NCBI RefSeq assembly: GCF_964204865.1
Contig: NC_135256.1
Location: 18,257,703 to 18,321,702, forward strand
Length of the DNA stretch: 64,000 bases
Reading direction: 5' to 3'
Origin: Styela clava
Lineage: Eukaryota; Chordata; Ascidiacea; Stolidobranchia; Styelidae
Shown here: one piece after another, positions 21,083 through 35,501 of the stretch
Numbering within the stretch: position 1 is the first letter of the stretch
Layout: each line of letters opens with the position of its first letter
Translations under genes and position numbers: made by a program
The notes under the pieces: generated by a model
Database searches by the model: none
What the model saw: the letters and a program-made list of their open reading frames with translations, nothing else
Told to the model about the DNA's origin: nothing

Positions 21083-24000
21083 GCTATCCTAGTAAAAGTC
21101 TCGTAAAAATATTGTACAGTAACAAAGCTAATTGCTTTAGATTATTATAAGAAATTCATATGTCATAATCTAAACTTTGAATCAAATTTATAGTTCATAC
21201 AAGTATCTTGTATTAATTCATATCTTCTCTATAATGGTCAAACTGTACAAATTGTGAATCCTATTACAAGCTATTTATTTGAAACGATACAGTTTATATT
21301 ATAGTCTTCCATTCGCCAAAAGCTGCCTTCTATGGTCCTTACGAAATGTATTTGAGTAAATCTTCATATTCGGTGGTGAAAGTACTCGTCATGCTTATAA
21401 TAGTCTACTACCATGTTTGCTAGTTCCCAACTCATTCTCCAATACTTGCCCGCTGACAGTTCCTCATATGAATGCAAATTATCTTGCCTACTACCTATGA
21501 ACATACTCAACTTCACGTTACTGTTTCAACTGAGAAATGTTGACGTAAGGATATCACGCACTACATAAAAAAACATGCAAGTGCTCCACTTGCTCAAGAA
21601 GTATATGATGACGACAGCCCATTCAGTTCCATTTGGTCACTGACAGATATACTCCCCCAGTTAGTAACACTCACTCTGTGTGTTTTGCCGAATCTGAAGC
21701 CTGTTGTAAGTTATTTGTTGTAATTGGCACTACCTTTTTCAAACTACAAATAAGTTGCTTATCATAACATAACATAATTCCATCTGTCGTGTAGAAATTA
21801 TCGTGATTTCTTGCAATACAGACCAGCGGGAGCATATTGTAAATTCCGGGATTAGATTAATCGCTGAAATTATTTCAATTTAATCCTCATGACATTTGGC
21901 ACAACAGCGACAGTAGTGGCATGCGCGCAAGTTTCCAAATAAGTGGTAATACTTTCTCAGGTGGAATATCTCTTAAGACGTTTCCGCCTAATCTTTCCGG
22001 TTGTATTACCGAACCAAGAGAAGTACCACTGCCACTAAAGATTCACCTACCTCATTTATTATGGGGTACGTATCGTTTAGCTTTCTCCCGATTAGTTTCA
22101 ATATACCGTAGTAATTTAGATCATATCGCAATAGACATTCTGCTTACCAGAGTTGCAAATGGGTACAATATTTTCGGTACAACACGGCGTGCCGGGAATT
22201 TGAAAATTATTGTTTTTGAAGGGTTCATAATTTTCAAATCAATGTCGGATTTGGGACTGATTCTTTCAAGATTTAACCCTAGCACTAATACAAAGGTCGA
22301 CTCCGTTCTGTCTCATATTCGAGCATAACATGTTGTGACATTATCCTACTCAGATAGCATAAAATAATAGTGTATATTGGGCCACGTGATTTTCCACTCC
22401 GTGTTAGAACTATTTTAATTGAAAATGCTCGTATAGTTCGAAGAAATCCAATCTATTGTCCAGAACATCTGCCATCGTTAAATATGTAAAAATATGTATC
22501 ATGAATGAGTGTAGAAATATACTGTAAAGTTCCAATATAGATAGCGGAACAGGATTTAGGGTTATAATCAATCAGGCTTGTCCATGCTGGCAATGGAAAT
22601 ATTCCATTACTGGACCAATTGCTCTGAAATTTTGCAGTGGAAATTATTTTTCGCTAGAAGACTATACTTTTATTTATTTCAAAAATTTCTGTGGGTTTTC
22701 TGACGTCATAAAAATTGCACACTGCCAGACTGGTACTTTGCGCATGTTCGCTGCATTTAGTTACCTTTGTTATTATTGTAAGCAACGTTATTAGTATAAC
22801 TATCAACTAGTGGAGTGGATGTTTAGCATGTAACATGGTCATAAAACATGAAAATTAAGGAAATGGTTCAGGAATTACCCGGATTAACGGAATTATTATA
22901 AACAGTCGATGATCAGGAAATTGATATTTGCTGAATGAGCAGAGTGACTGAGAAATAGAATAAGAGTGCCAGAATGATACTGAATTGGACATGAATTAAG
23001 TGGGTCGTTATGTTATTATGTTGTTGTTGTTGTAAAAAACCGCTTTTCTCTTTAACTTCTGGACCAATTGCTTTAAAACTTTCAGTGGTAAAAAATTGTG
23101 CTTGTCGCCAGAAGGCTATTATTTTATTAGAATCTTTTATTTTCATTTTTATTTCTTTTATTTTAATTTTATTTATTTCAAAAATTCCGTTTTTCACTTC
23201 GTTTTCTAGACTGCGGTACCGGTACTGTAAAGGATTTCATATTTATAATACATTTGTGATTCGGATAGTGACTCTTCCCGTCATATTCATACTAGGTTTC
23301 CTAGCAGTTAGTACCGGTGTAAAATTTCATCTTACGCTATTTGATTAATTTTTTGTTCCACAGACGTTGGAAATATGTCTAGGGTTATGCCAAGAAATTA
23401 CAAAAGAAATACTTCTAGAGGTTGACATAAAGAAGACATGGAAGTTTGTTCATTTGTCATTGATAAAAAAAATTGTTGTTTTTCTGAAGCTGTTTACATT
23501 CTTTTGAAAATTGTCATGTATTGTCCTTCATGTGATAAGACGAACATACTATTTAATATGCTAGAAAAATGTTCTGTTTAAATTGTTAATCCTAAGACAT
23601 CTAGGCGTTGATGGAAACATTATGCGACACAACAAGGTTTATTTTGTTGTAGCCTATGCCCATCCCGTCCACAAAATGTTCAACTTACCACAATATTTTT
23701 CAGTTGAAAATCGCGCGTAATTTCCGATTCATTTCCATAGCAACACTGTGCAAATATGACAAGATAACTGAGGGGTGGGTGCAGCGCCGGATTACCCATT
23801 AAACAATATAAGTACGTGCTTAGGGCACCAAGCAGAGAAGGGCACCACATAAATTTTAGAGCAAAATTTTATATAGTTTATCGGTGTTTATTAAAATATT
23901 ACGAGTTCACCAGACGACTCAAACTTCAAAATGTTCGATTATTTTTTGTCGTCAAGTATCATATTAACCTTCTTTATTAAAAATAAACACAGAAACTTTT

Positions 24001-26031
24001 TTTAGACACGAAATAGGCCTATGAGTCGTTTTCTTAAATTATTGTTGTTTTTTCTTCCTAGTTTTCTCCTTGTTGCTGCATTTTTGTTCTGAAAAAATTC
24101 ATTTTCTCTTCAACAATTGGACCAATGAACTATTTACACTTTGTGGCAGCTCCACGATCGCATTTCAACGATCTAGTGGTCAGCGAAGTCGGGAGTTTTT
24201 TGATAAGGTAGGCCAGGGCGGTCCAAACCCTGTCATGCTGATACATTCCGTGCGCTCACAGAACAATTTTAGCGTATTTTTGTATCTAATGGAGGAACGC
24301 TTATGAGTTTTTTTTTAGCTATTCCAACTGGGGTTTGGATCCCGAGATTCAAATCCCTTTTCTAACGCTTTGTGCCTTTATTTTAGTAAAAACACTCCTC
24401 TGTTTTCAAGCGTCGGCCATGTGCCAGTGACAGTGACGAAACGCAGAGCCGACTTAATTCCGCGCAATCCAGTTATTTTTAGCTAGGTCCCGAAATACCA
24501 ACTTAGACGGACTTGGTTGGTATTTGACGATGGCACTAAGCTTGCTCACGCTGCAAGTTTTTAAATTACTCAACATAACAATTCGTGATAAAATGATTGT
24601 CGCAGGAAAGATGACATAAGGAAAACAAGGCAAAACAGTTTTGATATTTTATCATACGTGGTTGGAGTAAAAAGGGAATTTTAGTTATTATTTATAATTT
24701 TACGAAACCAGATGGCAGATTTGCCAGCATACATATCTTATTATTTTTTCGAAAATTATTCGGAAAATATAAAATAAAATTATACAATACCGGCGTAATA
24801 CGCTTCGTCGACTCGCGAAATTACTGTGACTAAGAAAAACGCCGCAAATCTTATATTCGATAGTTTTACCCGCGGACATAAGTTAAGTTTTACCAAAGCA
24901 CGACGCGTGTGAAGTTCTTTAAAGGTAACAATATCTACCCAAGGCAGTAGTATTTCAGTAAAACAAACAAGCTAGCTAGCTACATGTAGGAAAACATGCC
25001 GCAGCTAATGGTAGATCAGCATTAGTGACAGAAGAACTTAACTAAAACACAATTAACTTTGGATAAATCGTGTCATAAAAAGTGGTGTCCACAGCTATTG
25101 TTTTTATCTCGGTATTTTTACTGAAATACCTCGACGAGATAGTCATGTTACGCATGAAATATTTTAAAACGCGTTATCTCCATTCCTTACAAGTTAATTC
25201 AAGCAGAACCGTTCGTCATATCGAAGTCGCATAGCAACGTGGGGAAACGATACGCTGTGTTAGAACGACATTCTACACTCTGCAGGTTAAATTATGAATA
25301 CATACATATTTCATGATTTTAGGTTCTGTGTGTCAGCTACATACTAAATAATGCACACTTAACAGTATACAAGAATGTTAAAAGTACAGGGAGTGTGTCA
25401 TTGTTAGTGTTTTGGTAGAAATATCACCGTAAATTTCAGAATTCGCAGGAATGGAAGTAATCTGGTAATGCAGTAATGATTCGCAGTGAAAGTTGGTTAC
25501 CCGAGCCTCAGTCTATTATGCGTCTATTAGCCTACAACCATTGAATACCGTCGCTTATGTCTTTATTTTTTTTTAAAATACTGAAATAACATTGATTATT
25601 GCATCTTAAATTACTCAACCACTCTGATTAACAAGTCTATGAGCTCTCTTTGGTAAATTTTTTATTTCATTTTCTAAATTCAACCTTTGAATTAAACAGT
25701 GAGACTGGTACCCTTAGAATGGCGGTGGATAATATTCAAACGCTTATAGAGCTTGTAATTTGCAATATTTAAGTTCGTTGTTAAAAAATCACTTTGAAAA
25801 CGATTTCTTCCAAGATTGTAACACTGATTGACCTAAGCCACTTAGGATGGGAGAAGGACGGCAAATAGTAAACACACTTTGACGTTGACCAACCAAACTT
25901 AAGCCAAATTTATATACAATTAATTTGAAGACAGCAGCCGAAGCTAAAAATTCTCAGCAATGATCGTTGAAACAATGTTTTTATATTATTTGTCTATAGT
26001 TTATTCTCTTTACGTCATGTATGCTTGATAA
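21083..26031. other. Repeat-rich head-to-head intergenic region
   Basis: The YWTD receptor (leftward) and the TEAD-binding protein gene (rightward) are transcribed away from this 5-kb spacer, so both promoters should lie in it. It contains three copies of a dispersed repeat (about 22575, 22998 and 24030) and hAT-like termini at 23782 (CAGCGCCGGATTACCC) and near 24215 (CAGGGCGGTCCAAACC). The open frame at 21921-22328 has no recognisable content. No exon is supported. Confidence 0.45.
22998..23300 (+). repeat. Dispersed ~320-bp repeat R1 (copy; relatives at 22575-22740 and 24030-24190)
   Basis: Shared landmarks are a GTT/ATT-rich start (TATGTTGTTGTTG), then CTGGACCAATTGCTTTAAAA, then a CAGTGG...AGAAGGCTATTATTTTATT block, then TTTATTTCAAAAATT. 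The same order is found in other copies on both strands. The short open frames that cross it are by-products of the repeat. Confidence 0.6.
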
Positions 26032-29000
26032 ATGATGTCAGCGTCAGTTCAGCTAAATACCGCGGACGATCGTCATGTTGGAAAGACGATGCCGACGATT
26101 AAGCCTAACGTGCTGTATAGCACTGCTAAATTACGTATTGACAGAAGTACCATTGAGGACTCGGAAAATTCAAAATATGGATCCACAAAGGACATAATGA
26201 GAGCACTAAGTATGGATGATAGTAAATGTACTAATAACGATTTGCAAATCTACAGGCCCATAAAATCGAATTCTCGAACGAGCAAGCGTAGTGTTATTTT
26301 GCACCCACCATCTCCCTGCGCTGGTGTGTCAGACGAGTGCATTGCAATGGTCAGAGCATGCAGTCATGATCATGATTATTCCGGTCCATCACTGGAAGTG
26401 CTATCTCCTCGATCTATGAATGATGGTAAAGACGTTTTTAAGCGGCAAAGTATTTCACCTGGTGTAATAATTAAGCGCGAACCGGATGAAGTTATAGACG
26501 TTTCGTCTCTGGGAGCTTCCAAAGAAATAAATAGAACACCTAGGCCTGCAAGATATAGACCGGGCAGGATTGTGTTGGTTCGAAAAGGGTCGATTGACTT
26601 AAAAAGTGTTGCTGGCGCTCAGAAGGATCTATCTTCCGCGGCTGTGGAGAAACGGTCAACAGAGAACGTAGTTTTTCAGGCGGATACCAGAATCTTAGGA
26701 AGATGCGAAGAACCAAAAGAGCGGCAATCAGAACGAGATTCAAGTTTCACTCTACGAATCGGCAATGAGTCTAAGATTTTTAAAGATTGTAACAATGATT
26801 TCGATGGAGACATAACGTCTCCGAGACCAAGTATAACCCCTTTTCCACCTGCCGAGAAACGTCGATCAAGGCGGAGCTCTTCGACTTTCGTGAAAAAAGT
26901 AGACCTTGTCAATGATGACGCGGTAAAATTAGACAAAGAAATCAAAAAGGAGCCCGATGACAAGGATAGTGAAAATTGTAACGTCAGTATAGATTCCGCT
27001 TACTCATCTCTAAATTTTTCTTCCGCATCTAAACCACGGACTCCCTCTGGAAATCGACCGGCTTCTGGAGGTAAAAGAAGCGCCACTTGTGGGCTTACGT
27101 CGTCATCGTCATCTGGGGCGTCTTCCGATGAATGGAGTGACCTTGAATCTCCGAGAAACCCGCAATCAAATTCAACCACATTATTAACAGATCCCGACAA
27201 TGCTGCTACAGAAAAAGTCGATTCAGATATTGAAAACGAATCAATCACCGTCGGAGTTATTTCTGACGATAAATCGAGGTATGCTTCAACATGATCCGTA
27301 GACAATATTATGTATGTGCCAATTACAAGGTTGATAGATAGACAAAATTGAATGGAGTTATTTGATTAGAGGCCATCTTGTACAAGGCGACCACAAAAAT
27401 TAGAACTCAGATCGTTTGGAACATATTCCGGGAAAACATAACTTTTGAGCAAAGCGTTCTAGATCACTGAAACTTTTCGGTGCAATCATACACAGAAGTT
27501 CAAGTGCTGAAGTGTTAAATAAATTATCGTAATTTTCGTAGAAGTAATTAAGAAATTTATGAGTTCTGTTTTTGGGGGTTAACTTAACTAATTCATGAAG
27601 GCATGCATAAGATGTTTTGCTCAAATTTGAAATCCTTGTAAACTATATAACTCATTGATTATGATTTTTGTCATATATTTCCTTTCATTTTAATTTATTT
27701 TATGTCAGGGGGAAAAGTCCTCGTCCTTCCATAACGGCGTCTCGTCATCATCGAAAAATAACGTCCGGCAAAAAACTGAAAAAGCATTCCGCGCAACATA
27801 ATACGACAGAAGTAACCACAACAAATCCTAATACTTATCAACAGAAATCACAAGAAAAGATACAATTTGTACCGACTCCACCGACAAGAAAGCCCAAGAA
27901 AGGTGACAACGCATTTATAAGTTGGTGTTGTTTGCATGCAGTTCTTAAATTAAACGAATTGTTAGTGAATGTTTCTGCATTTACGTGGCTCAATTTGCGT
28001 TTCTTTATTTAAGTTCTTCAAAATGGTAGAAATAAAGACAGCAAAATTGTTTGGAATTTTATACCTCATCCTTTATTCATTGATTAATATATCTGTAGCG
28101 CGAGGCGCAATGTATTTCCTTAAATTCATAAAAATGACAAACAATTAACAATTAAACAATATAAACGGGATAGGGTAAAATATATTATTTTTCTTACTTG
28201 ACTAAAATTCGTAACTCGTAGTTATAGAAAGTTAGAAACACATCAGATATTTCATTTGGATAATTTTTTATAGGTTTTCGCTACTTATAAATACTCTCCT
28301 AATCAATGTTAAGGAATCTATGCATTGTGCAGGGCACAAGTTGACGAATTATAAATAATTTGTATAGTAGCACCATGCAAATATTACGGGTTTGCTTGTT
28401 TCATCCTATATAAAATATACAACTTAGGTCAATTTTACAATAAAACGCATACTATTTAAAGACACGCATAAAAATTCAAAAATATCAGAAGAGGATTACA
28501 AATTTTTTGCATTGCAATATAGGAATATGTGCTTTTTGAAGCTTACGTCTGCTCTGGCTGAGCTCTTGATAATTATCGTAGAGGAAGTGATAGGAAGGAG
28601 AGAGTGTTTGCCTACTATATTAGTTTTCAATTTTAACGACTGTGACATCCCTTTTCTCTACTACCAGTAGTGCACGTGCTTCAGCGCAGCATAATAAAAG
28701 TTGTGTTGTGGCAACGTTTTCTTTGTTATGGATTTAGATTATGTCTCGGTAAACTCTGTTTTCGTATTATATAATACAATGTAATACCTTCCATGGTCCA
28801 CAGGTAATTCACGCTTACAAATTCCATAAATGAATCTGGAATTTGATAATACATATTTTTCATGTCCCGAAAACTTACACTATTTTTTATAGTCGGTCAA
28901 CTTTGAAAAGAGATTTAAATTAAAGTTTTCATTCAATGAATACTTTGTAATCTTTGGCACAGGCCTGATTGAGTTTATTCTGATATTTTCTTGTTCATTC

Positions 29001-32000
29001 TTTGAATGACTTTCATTTCCTTTGTTTGCATTGTTATAATATTGTAATCGCAGAGCAGTCCTTGAGACGTCATAAATATTAAATTAATATTTTTCTAGTT
29101 CAAATAAAGCAAAAAGAAGGTCGATTAGTAAGCATTTTCGCCAATGATTTACAATGACATTGGGAAATAATGGTGAATAAAGCTTATAATAATCAATACA
29201 TCAAGCATTACATTACAAAATAATTGTTTTGTATAAAGCTTTTTCATAAAACAAAAATGTTGAAGAATTTGAGTTTTCCGTCCCACCTAGTTAAATATTT
29301 GTAAACAATAGTTAGATACTCTTCGGATTTGGTATTGTTAATAATATATGTTTGATAGAAGTAAAGCAATGCCTGCTTTGTTTAGGACTTCTAGGTTCTG
29401 GGTATTCAATTTATCAACGATACGAAGATGAGCATACGAAGAATAACCAGATGCCTCGCTCTCTTTTATATGTTTTTTTTGGAGTAAATTAGAAATCAGT
29501 TGATGTAACGGAGACCAACTATACCTATCCTTAATATAAATAAAGATGGCTATTCTATAGAATTTTTTTTTCTGTCATGGTTGAACCATGCTTGCCTGAA
29601 AAAGTCTGAGCTATAGATCTGACGAAATTTTACACAAATACATTTGTGTTAGTGTTCAACAAAACTTCCGATACACATTACAAAGTTAAATTAGTTTCCA
29701 ATGCACGAATAAATAAAAGTTTTACTTTTTTAGGAAAATATTACCGATCGGTGCCAATGCGATTACGAGCTTTGCCTACTTCGTTCTGGGAAGAACCAAA
29801 TAGAACAAACCCTTCATCTTATACTATTCTACCTCCAGTACAACCTTTGTTCCATCAACATGAAAATGAGGATATTGCAGGTAAAGCATTTGAAATTTTA
29901 TTTGTGAGATTTCCATTACCGTCCTCATTCCGAACAAGGCTTTAGGCAAGCAATCAAATTGAACTGTCTAGCTAATATAACCCAACATACTGGATTCTTG
30001 GTGGCATACTCTGTACTTTTTGATTGCTCGCCGAACTAACAGTCCTTGCAAATACCTAACTATTAATCTGTCAGTCAGCAGTTTATTTTTACACATGCCG
30101 AAAATACACATTGTACATACAGAATAAGAAAAGATAAAAAAAATGCATTTCAGTGTGAAGGCAGAGCTATCTATGACAGATATTGTATTAAGCATTGGAT
30201 TAATTGAAACCGCTATAAGCACATTCCTAAAGGCCTATATATTTAGTTCAATTTCAATACGGACCATTTATACTTCCCTAACTTTATGATTGATATGTAG
30301 TGAATAGTGATTGATTTTTATGTTATTCCTTAGTAATCTAGATTTTCCCAACATTTAGTTTACAACGATTAAATCATTATTAAGTTAGTGCTTTAAAAGG
30401 TAATGCGTACAATTTGAAAATACTTGCCACCGGGTACTGTAATCTTTTATAATGTATATCATTTTAATAATGTCTGCCAGTATCCTAGAAATATTTTTGC
30501 CAGCGTAGTCTTGCATGACTACCGCCGCACCTCAATTGTAAATTTAGGTAATGTTATAAGCTCCTACGATGGTTTGAGATGTCATTTGACCTGGAACGAC
30601 TTATTTTAGATAAAGTTCAATTTTTGTGTTCGACCTCATACTCGAATGATTTTATACTATCGAAATAGATATATACTACTACTCAAACATACATTAAAAT
30701 GCTTTACGTAAGAAACTACATTTGGCTTGATGTATTATATATATATATACGACCTTGGTCAAAAATCGAAATTAATTATTACGTATATGGTTGTTTCAGT
30801 AGGGTAGGCATCGCTCCGTATGTTTGTCTCTGTACATATTACATTGCAACATGCTAAGTTCGGCATACATCGAAATTACTACGTTTTGGGGTATTATTCG
30901 GACATATATGTCATTATGACGCCTAATAAGCATTTACAATAATGTGTGTTCATATCAGCTACCCACACAAGGTAAAGAAACTTGTATTTTGGTTATGATT
31001 GAGTTATTAGTGACTTACTCCAAGTTTGCTACTAAAATAAATGGACCTGGCCCAAAATCTTCGTTTTTCAAGCAATTATCTGAGGTGAGATTTAGTCTGT
31101 TCTAATTTTATCACCAAGCAACAAATAAATTTAAAAACTATCAAAAATTCACTTTTGAATCTATCACCCAAAAATTACTTGAAATACGTTCGAAGCGATT
31201 TTTACAATTTGGAATGCATAACGATGGTATTTGCATGCGGACCTATATTTTATGTTCGTTAAATATTTTAATTAATTGATTTAGTTTTCCCAATTCTATT
31301 TTTGGCACCTTTATAATAATTCAGGATAATTCGAAACGATTTTAAAATATATAAAATAAAACGACTTTACTACGCAGACGACCTAACGCTATTTTTAACT
31401 GCTGACTATTTCAGCTCCACGCTTTGATGGTTTGACGTCATTCTTATCCTTGAATTACGAAATAAAATAAATGAAGACAACTCTAATTTGTTTAAGATTT
31501 TGTAGCAGATTGATGTAGCAGTTCGCTAGGCGGGATCAAAGATGTCGAGAAACCCTGGCTGCCTTACCATTTCCAAATCATGATTCATAATTTTATGACA
31601 GTTGTTTATTTAAAACGTGTCTGGTAGCCGTAGCATGGAAATGGAATTAGGTCTTATGGAAATAAGTAGTTGCTTTTGCGCGTCAAAAATAGATATTATA
31701 TTTCTAAGTGGTGCATTGTCTTGATTTCTATTTTAAACAAACCTAAAGCGCAGCGGTTTCCGAACAGCGGTTTTGTTCGTGCGGCGCCAAATTATCAGGG
31801 GAAAAAACCCACGGCACACTGATACGAAAAAATGTAGCTTTTTAATAAAACTCAATTTAGTGATCGTTATTGTGTACTTTGAAAAGTCAATTCTTCGACC
31901 TCATCTCTGCCTGGTTGTACTTTGAAATGCTGAAAAAAATCACTCGAGTTCTATAAACTACGTTCAGCAAATAAATAACGACATACAAAGGTAAAATGAA

Positions 32001-35000
32001 CTTATTGATTCCTATACACAGCATTTAAAATAAGAAACAATAAAACATTTATAAAAAATACAATATCTAAAATATGCAATCATATTTTAGTATGTTTAAC
32101 ACAATTCTGTTAATTTTCGCGTCGCACCCTTTGAGAACCGCTGGTACAACGTATGTATGGGATTTTCACAGCTTTGCCCCGATCAATATAGAAAGGTGGT
32201 ATGTTTAATGAAGTCAAAATATAATATTCTCGGCTTGCCATTAGTCTTCTATTGTTCGATAACGTGGTTCCAACGTGGTTTAGCCCCAACTCACGACTCC
32301 CATGATTTAGGGTAATTGGGTTATAATACTTATAATACCTATGCTTGGATTAATATCTCAAATCAATGCGATTATTCAGGTAATAGAGTAAATAATTTTG
32401 ACTGATAATTGTGGATAAAATCGAGAATAAAAACCATGAATGATATTGTTTTTTACAGCAGTTTGTTTTTTCGAAAAATCATCGAGTCTGAAATAAGAAA
32501 ATAAATGATATATATTGCAAACGTAGCAAGCATCTGTTTGGAATACTGCAATAAGTATTGCAATTTTACGTACAAATATTCCCGAATAAATTTGACAAAT
32601 TTGAGTTAATATTTCAAACTCTTTGTGCTAGAACACAATTAAAAAAAAACTAACTTTTAAAAACTAAATGTGAAAAGCAATTTTTAATCTGAACTTCTGA
32701 AATGAGCATAAAACCCATCCCTCGTTAAAAACCTTTTGACTCCAACTGCAGCTCCACATCTTCGAGATAACGAAATTTCTAGTATGAAAACGTTGCGTTT
32801 GGTAAGGCTCATTCTGTTCTCATTCGCCAAAAGCAACACTGAAATCACAGCCTTGCTGACACAACTGAACAATACTGAACGCTCGTACGCTGTGCTCGAA
32901 AATTTCTTCTATTTTGGAAGTTGTTTGAAGATGTTTTTCATTTCCTCTCGAATAATTATTAATGCGAACTAGGTAATTCATTTTTAACCTTACAAATTGA
33001 ATTACTGGCAAAAGGTCATAGTTGTAATTTACGTTGCATCACTACGAACAAATAGTTTTTTACATGCCTTTATTCTGTAATTTTGTCAGGGCCAATAAAA
33101 TCACTGCTTTTTGATAGTAAATCAGATAATACAGGGTATTTCGCACCAAATTAACTAGGATTTTGTTGAAGAAATATTTCTTGTTCGGTATTCGGTAAAT
33201 TGCAAGTAAATTTATTTCCCCTCTGTTGTAGTCAATCAAGTTAATTTAGTCGAATAAAATGTTTTAGCATTTCTACAGGTTTTGTCTAAATACCCTCGGG
33301 ACATCTTCATACTTGAAATCAATCTAGTAGTGGAAGTGGAATTTAGTACTTTTAACGCCACATAAAAACAATGACATAATATTATGAAATGGGTTGTATC
33401 AAATTACCGACAAAATATTCCATATTCGTTATGGAATGCTGCTGTCTGGTAGAAGCGGAAACATAGAAAGCTTTGTTTCAATAAATGTGCTAATTGTGCC
33501 ATACTGTTGTGGAACGAGCAAATCTACCACTCCGTATAGTGATTCCTCAGTAGCACGTTTTTATCAGCGAAAAGTGTATAATTTGCACATATTTATAGTC
33601 ACTAATTTTCATTATTACAAATTCTCTATTTGATCATGCACCGTTCTTATGCTTGATTTATCCAAAGGTGAAAGGGGTATATGTCGCATTTTTGTGTTTT
33701 AGGCCAGCAGGGTCTTGCGCATGCATCCTGTCTAAAACATTTATAATATCTATCTGTCATATCTATTATATACCATTTTGCTCTATTCTTGAACGATTTA
33801 CTGTCTCGCTATTAATAATTCTTTCTTCAAATGAAGTAGTCGAGTTAGATGAAAATGTGCGCTTTTATACCCTGAATGATTTCGAAGTAAGTCTGTGAAG
33901 AGATTCAGTGACTGCTTTTATCTGGCTGTGTTCGGAGCGAAAGGCGAAGCATCGTTTAACGTCAATATACAAAAATTAATTTGAACCCCAATTTTGCGCT
34001 GGCTAAGCTGTTGATTAGATAGATACTCTATTGATACTTTACTTACGGAGTCAACAGTTTTTTTTTCTCGAACCTATAATTTTCCTCGAATGCGTAGTAC
34101 TATTCTGAATGAATGATTATTACTACCTCAATAGAATGTTAGCATGACAGGCTTGACAGCCGTATCATGCTGAATTCCAGGTGTTAATACTATTGCTACC
34201 ATGATTATATATTCGACTAAATTTATGCATGGCAAACTCTGGAGGACAAATTTTGAGAACGAACTTCTTACCCAGATTCAAATTGTAACGGGACTTTTCC
34301 AACATCCTGCATTTTATATTATTTCATTGACAGATATCCGGCCAGTGACGCCTCCAAACGAAAAAGAAACTTCGGGATCAAGTCGTCAAACTATATCTGC
34401 TACTGGTTGCGATCGGCCCAGAAATCGAACAATTATAAGGACGGGCGATACTGATTTATTGCTCAGATTATTTGATAAAGTTGAAGCAAAACAGCAAAAT
34501 CAAACTGGGATAAGAGCGAAGCGAGGAAGGTGGGTGGTCGAACTTTTTGTTAATAGTGATGGCTATAAGAAGACCTTGTAATTATAAAGGTTTCATAATA
34601 ACAAGTGCAGTAAAAAATATTGCCACCGTTTACTTTTAGGTAATTTAGCAGCGAAATCAATGTTTGTTGATTGGAGTAGCATGTAGCTACACTACTGCTT
34701 CGTGCTCTATGTCCCTGCAGTGTCAGTGAATCGATATGCGCTGACTGCTAGGACGATTTAGAAAAAGTCGGCTATAATCAGTAATTTGAAGATTTTGCTT
34801 TACATTTTCACAATTTTTTTTTGTAATGCCTCGCTCGAACAAAATCAGGCAAGCAGTTTGCAACAATTATAAGATATGTATCGATTATTCTTATTTAACT
34901 TCTTGTCTGGTGGAGTCTTACTTTGGTCAGACGAAACGTTACAGAAAAAAATTTGTGAAAGTTTGATGCAAGACCGTTAAACCACGAAACCTGAATTGTT

Positions 35001-35501
35001 GATGGTAAAACTTTGAAAAACGATTGTTTTAATATCTTCATTTATTTCAGACCGAAACGTCCATCATATTGTACAATGACCACTTCTAGGCGGAATCACA
35101 ACGACAATCCATGTATTATGAATTCAATAACAGAAAAACTATTTCCTAAACTATCTCTGGGTCACCGGCATCCTATCGCTGCCATGATGACTTCCTCAGC
35201 AATAGCAGCGTCGGCTGCGCTACCTTTACGACCTGTCTCTGACGCCACCACAGAGGAGCCAACACAGAGTCACGTCACAAAATTCAACGGATCTGGTCCT
35301 CAAGACTTCAACTCCGCTATGTTTTTAACGGAAGATGATTCACCAAGCTCTAGTTTAAACTTTGGGACCGAGGTTGCGATGGAAATGTCTTCATCGTCCC
35401 CATCGCCGACACTTCAACCGAAACCTTCGCCAATCCTCCCGCAACTGGTTATGCAAAAAGAATATTCTCATCTTTTAAATGAATTGGCTGCAGTTTTATA
35501 G
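26032..35501 (+). CDS. FAM181-like nuclear protein with TEAD-binding omega-loop
   Basis: Five exons (26032-27278, 27709-27902, 29734-29880, 34334-34529, 35051-35501) with matching phases give 744 aa. An in-frame TAA stands immediately before the start ATG. Most of the protein is Ser/Pro/charged and probably disordered. Residues 486-502 read SVPMRLRALPTSFWEEP. This corresponds to the omega-loop of YAP (VPMRLRKLPDSFF) and of FAM181A, which as I recall reads VPMRKRQLPASFWEEP. Every YAP residue known to contact TEAD is kept (Met86, Arg89, Leu91, Phe95), with Trp for Phe96 as in FAM181A. HHRKITSGKKLKKHS in exon 2 loosely recalls the FAM181 basic block. There are two SUMO consensus sites (IKRE at 147-150, IKKE at 304-307) and RGRPKRP, AT-hook-like, across the exon 4/5 junction. 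No WW domains, so it is not YAP or TAZ. The role as a TEAD cofactor is inferred. Confidence 0.7.
27903..29733 (+). other. Intron 2 of the FAM181-like gene
   Basis: A 1.8-kb AT-rich intron (GTGACA donor, TTTTTTAG acceptor). I see no internal exon or clear repeat. A pyrimidine-rich run precedes the acceptor. Confidence 0.55.
29881..34333 (+). other. Intron 3 of the FAM181-like gene
   Basis: A 4.45-kb intron with a GTAAAG donor and a TTGACAG acceptor. It carries a non-autonomous hAT element (31751-32143) and simple AT repeats near 30740. It has several open frames under 85 residues without recognisable content. Confidence 0.55.
31751..32143. mobile_element. Non-autonomous hAT-like element (393 bp)
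   Basis: The left end is CAGCGGTTTCCGAACAGCGG; the right end read on the other strand is CAGCGGTTCTCAAAGGGTGC. CAGCGGTT is shared and is typical of hAT termini (CAGNGGTTCTCAAA). The flanking octamers CTAAAGCG and GTACAACG agree at only about five positions, so the target duplication is decayed or the borders are slightly off. It lies in intron 3 of the FAM181-like gene. Confidence 0.6.

Noticed and set aside
21921..22328. 135-residue open frame on the plus strand
   Set aside because: It has no recognisable motif and lies in repeat-rich intergenic DNA. It looks like a chance frame.
26032..35501. Naming the TEAD-binding gene YAP or TAZ
   Set aside because: The omega-loop fits, but no WW domains or C-terminal PDZ motif are seen in any exon. 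The FAM181-type Trp replaces YAP Phe96.
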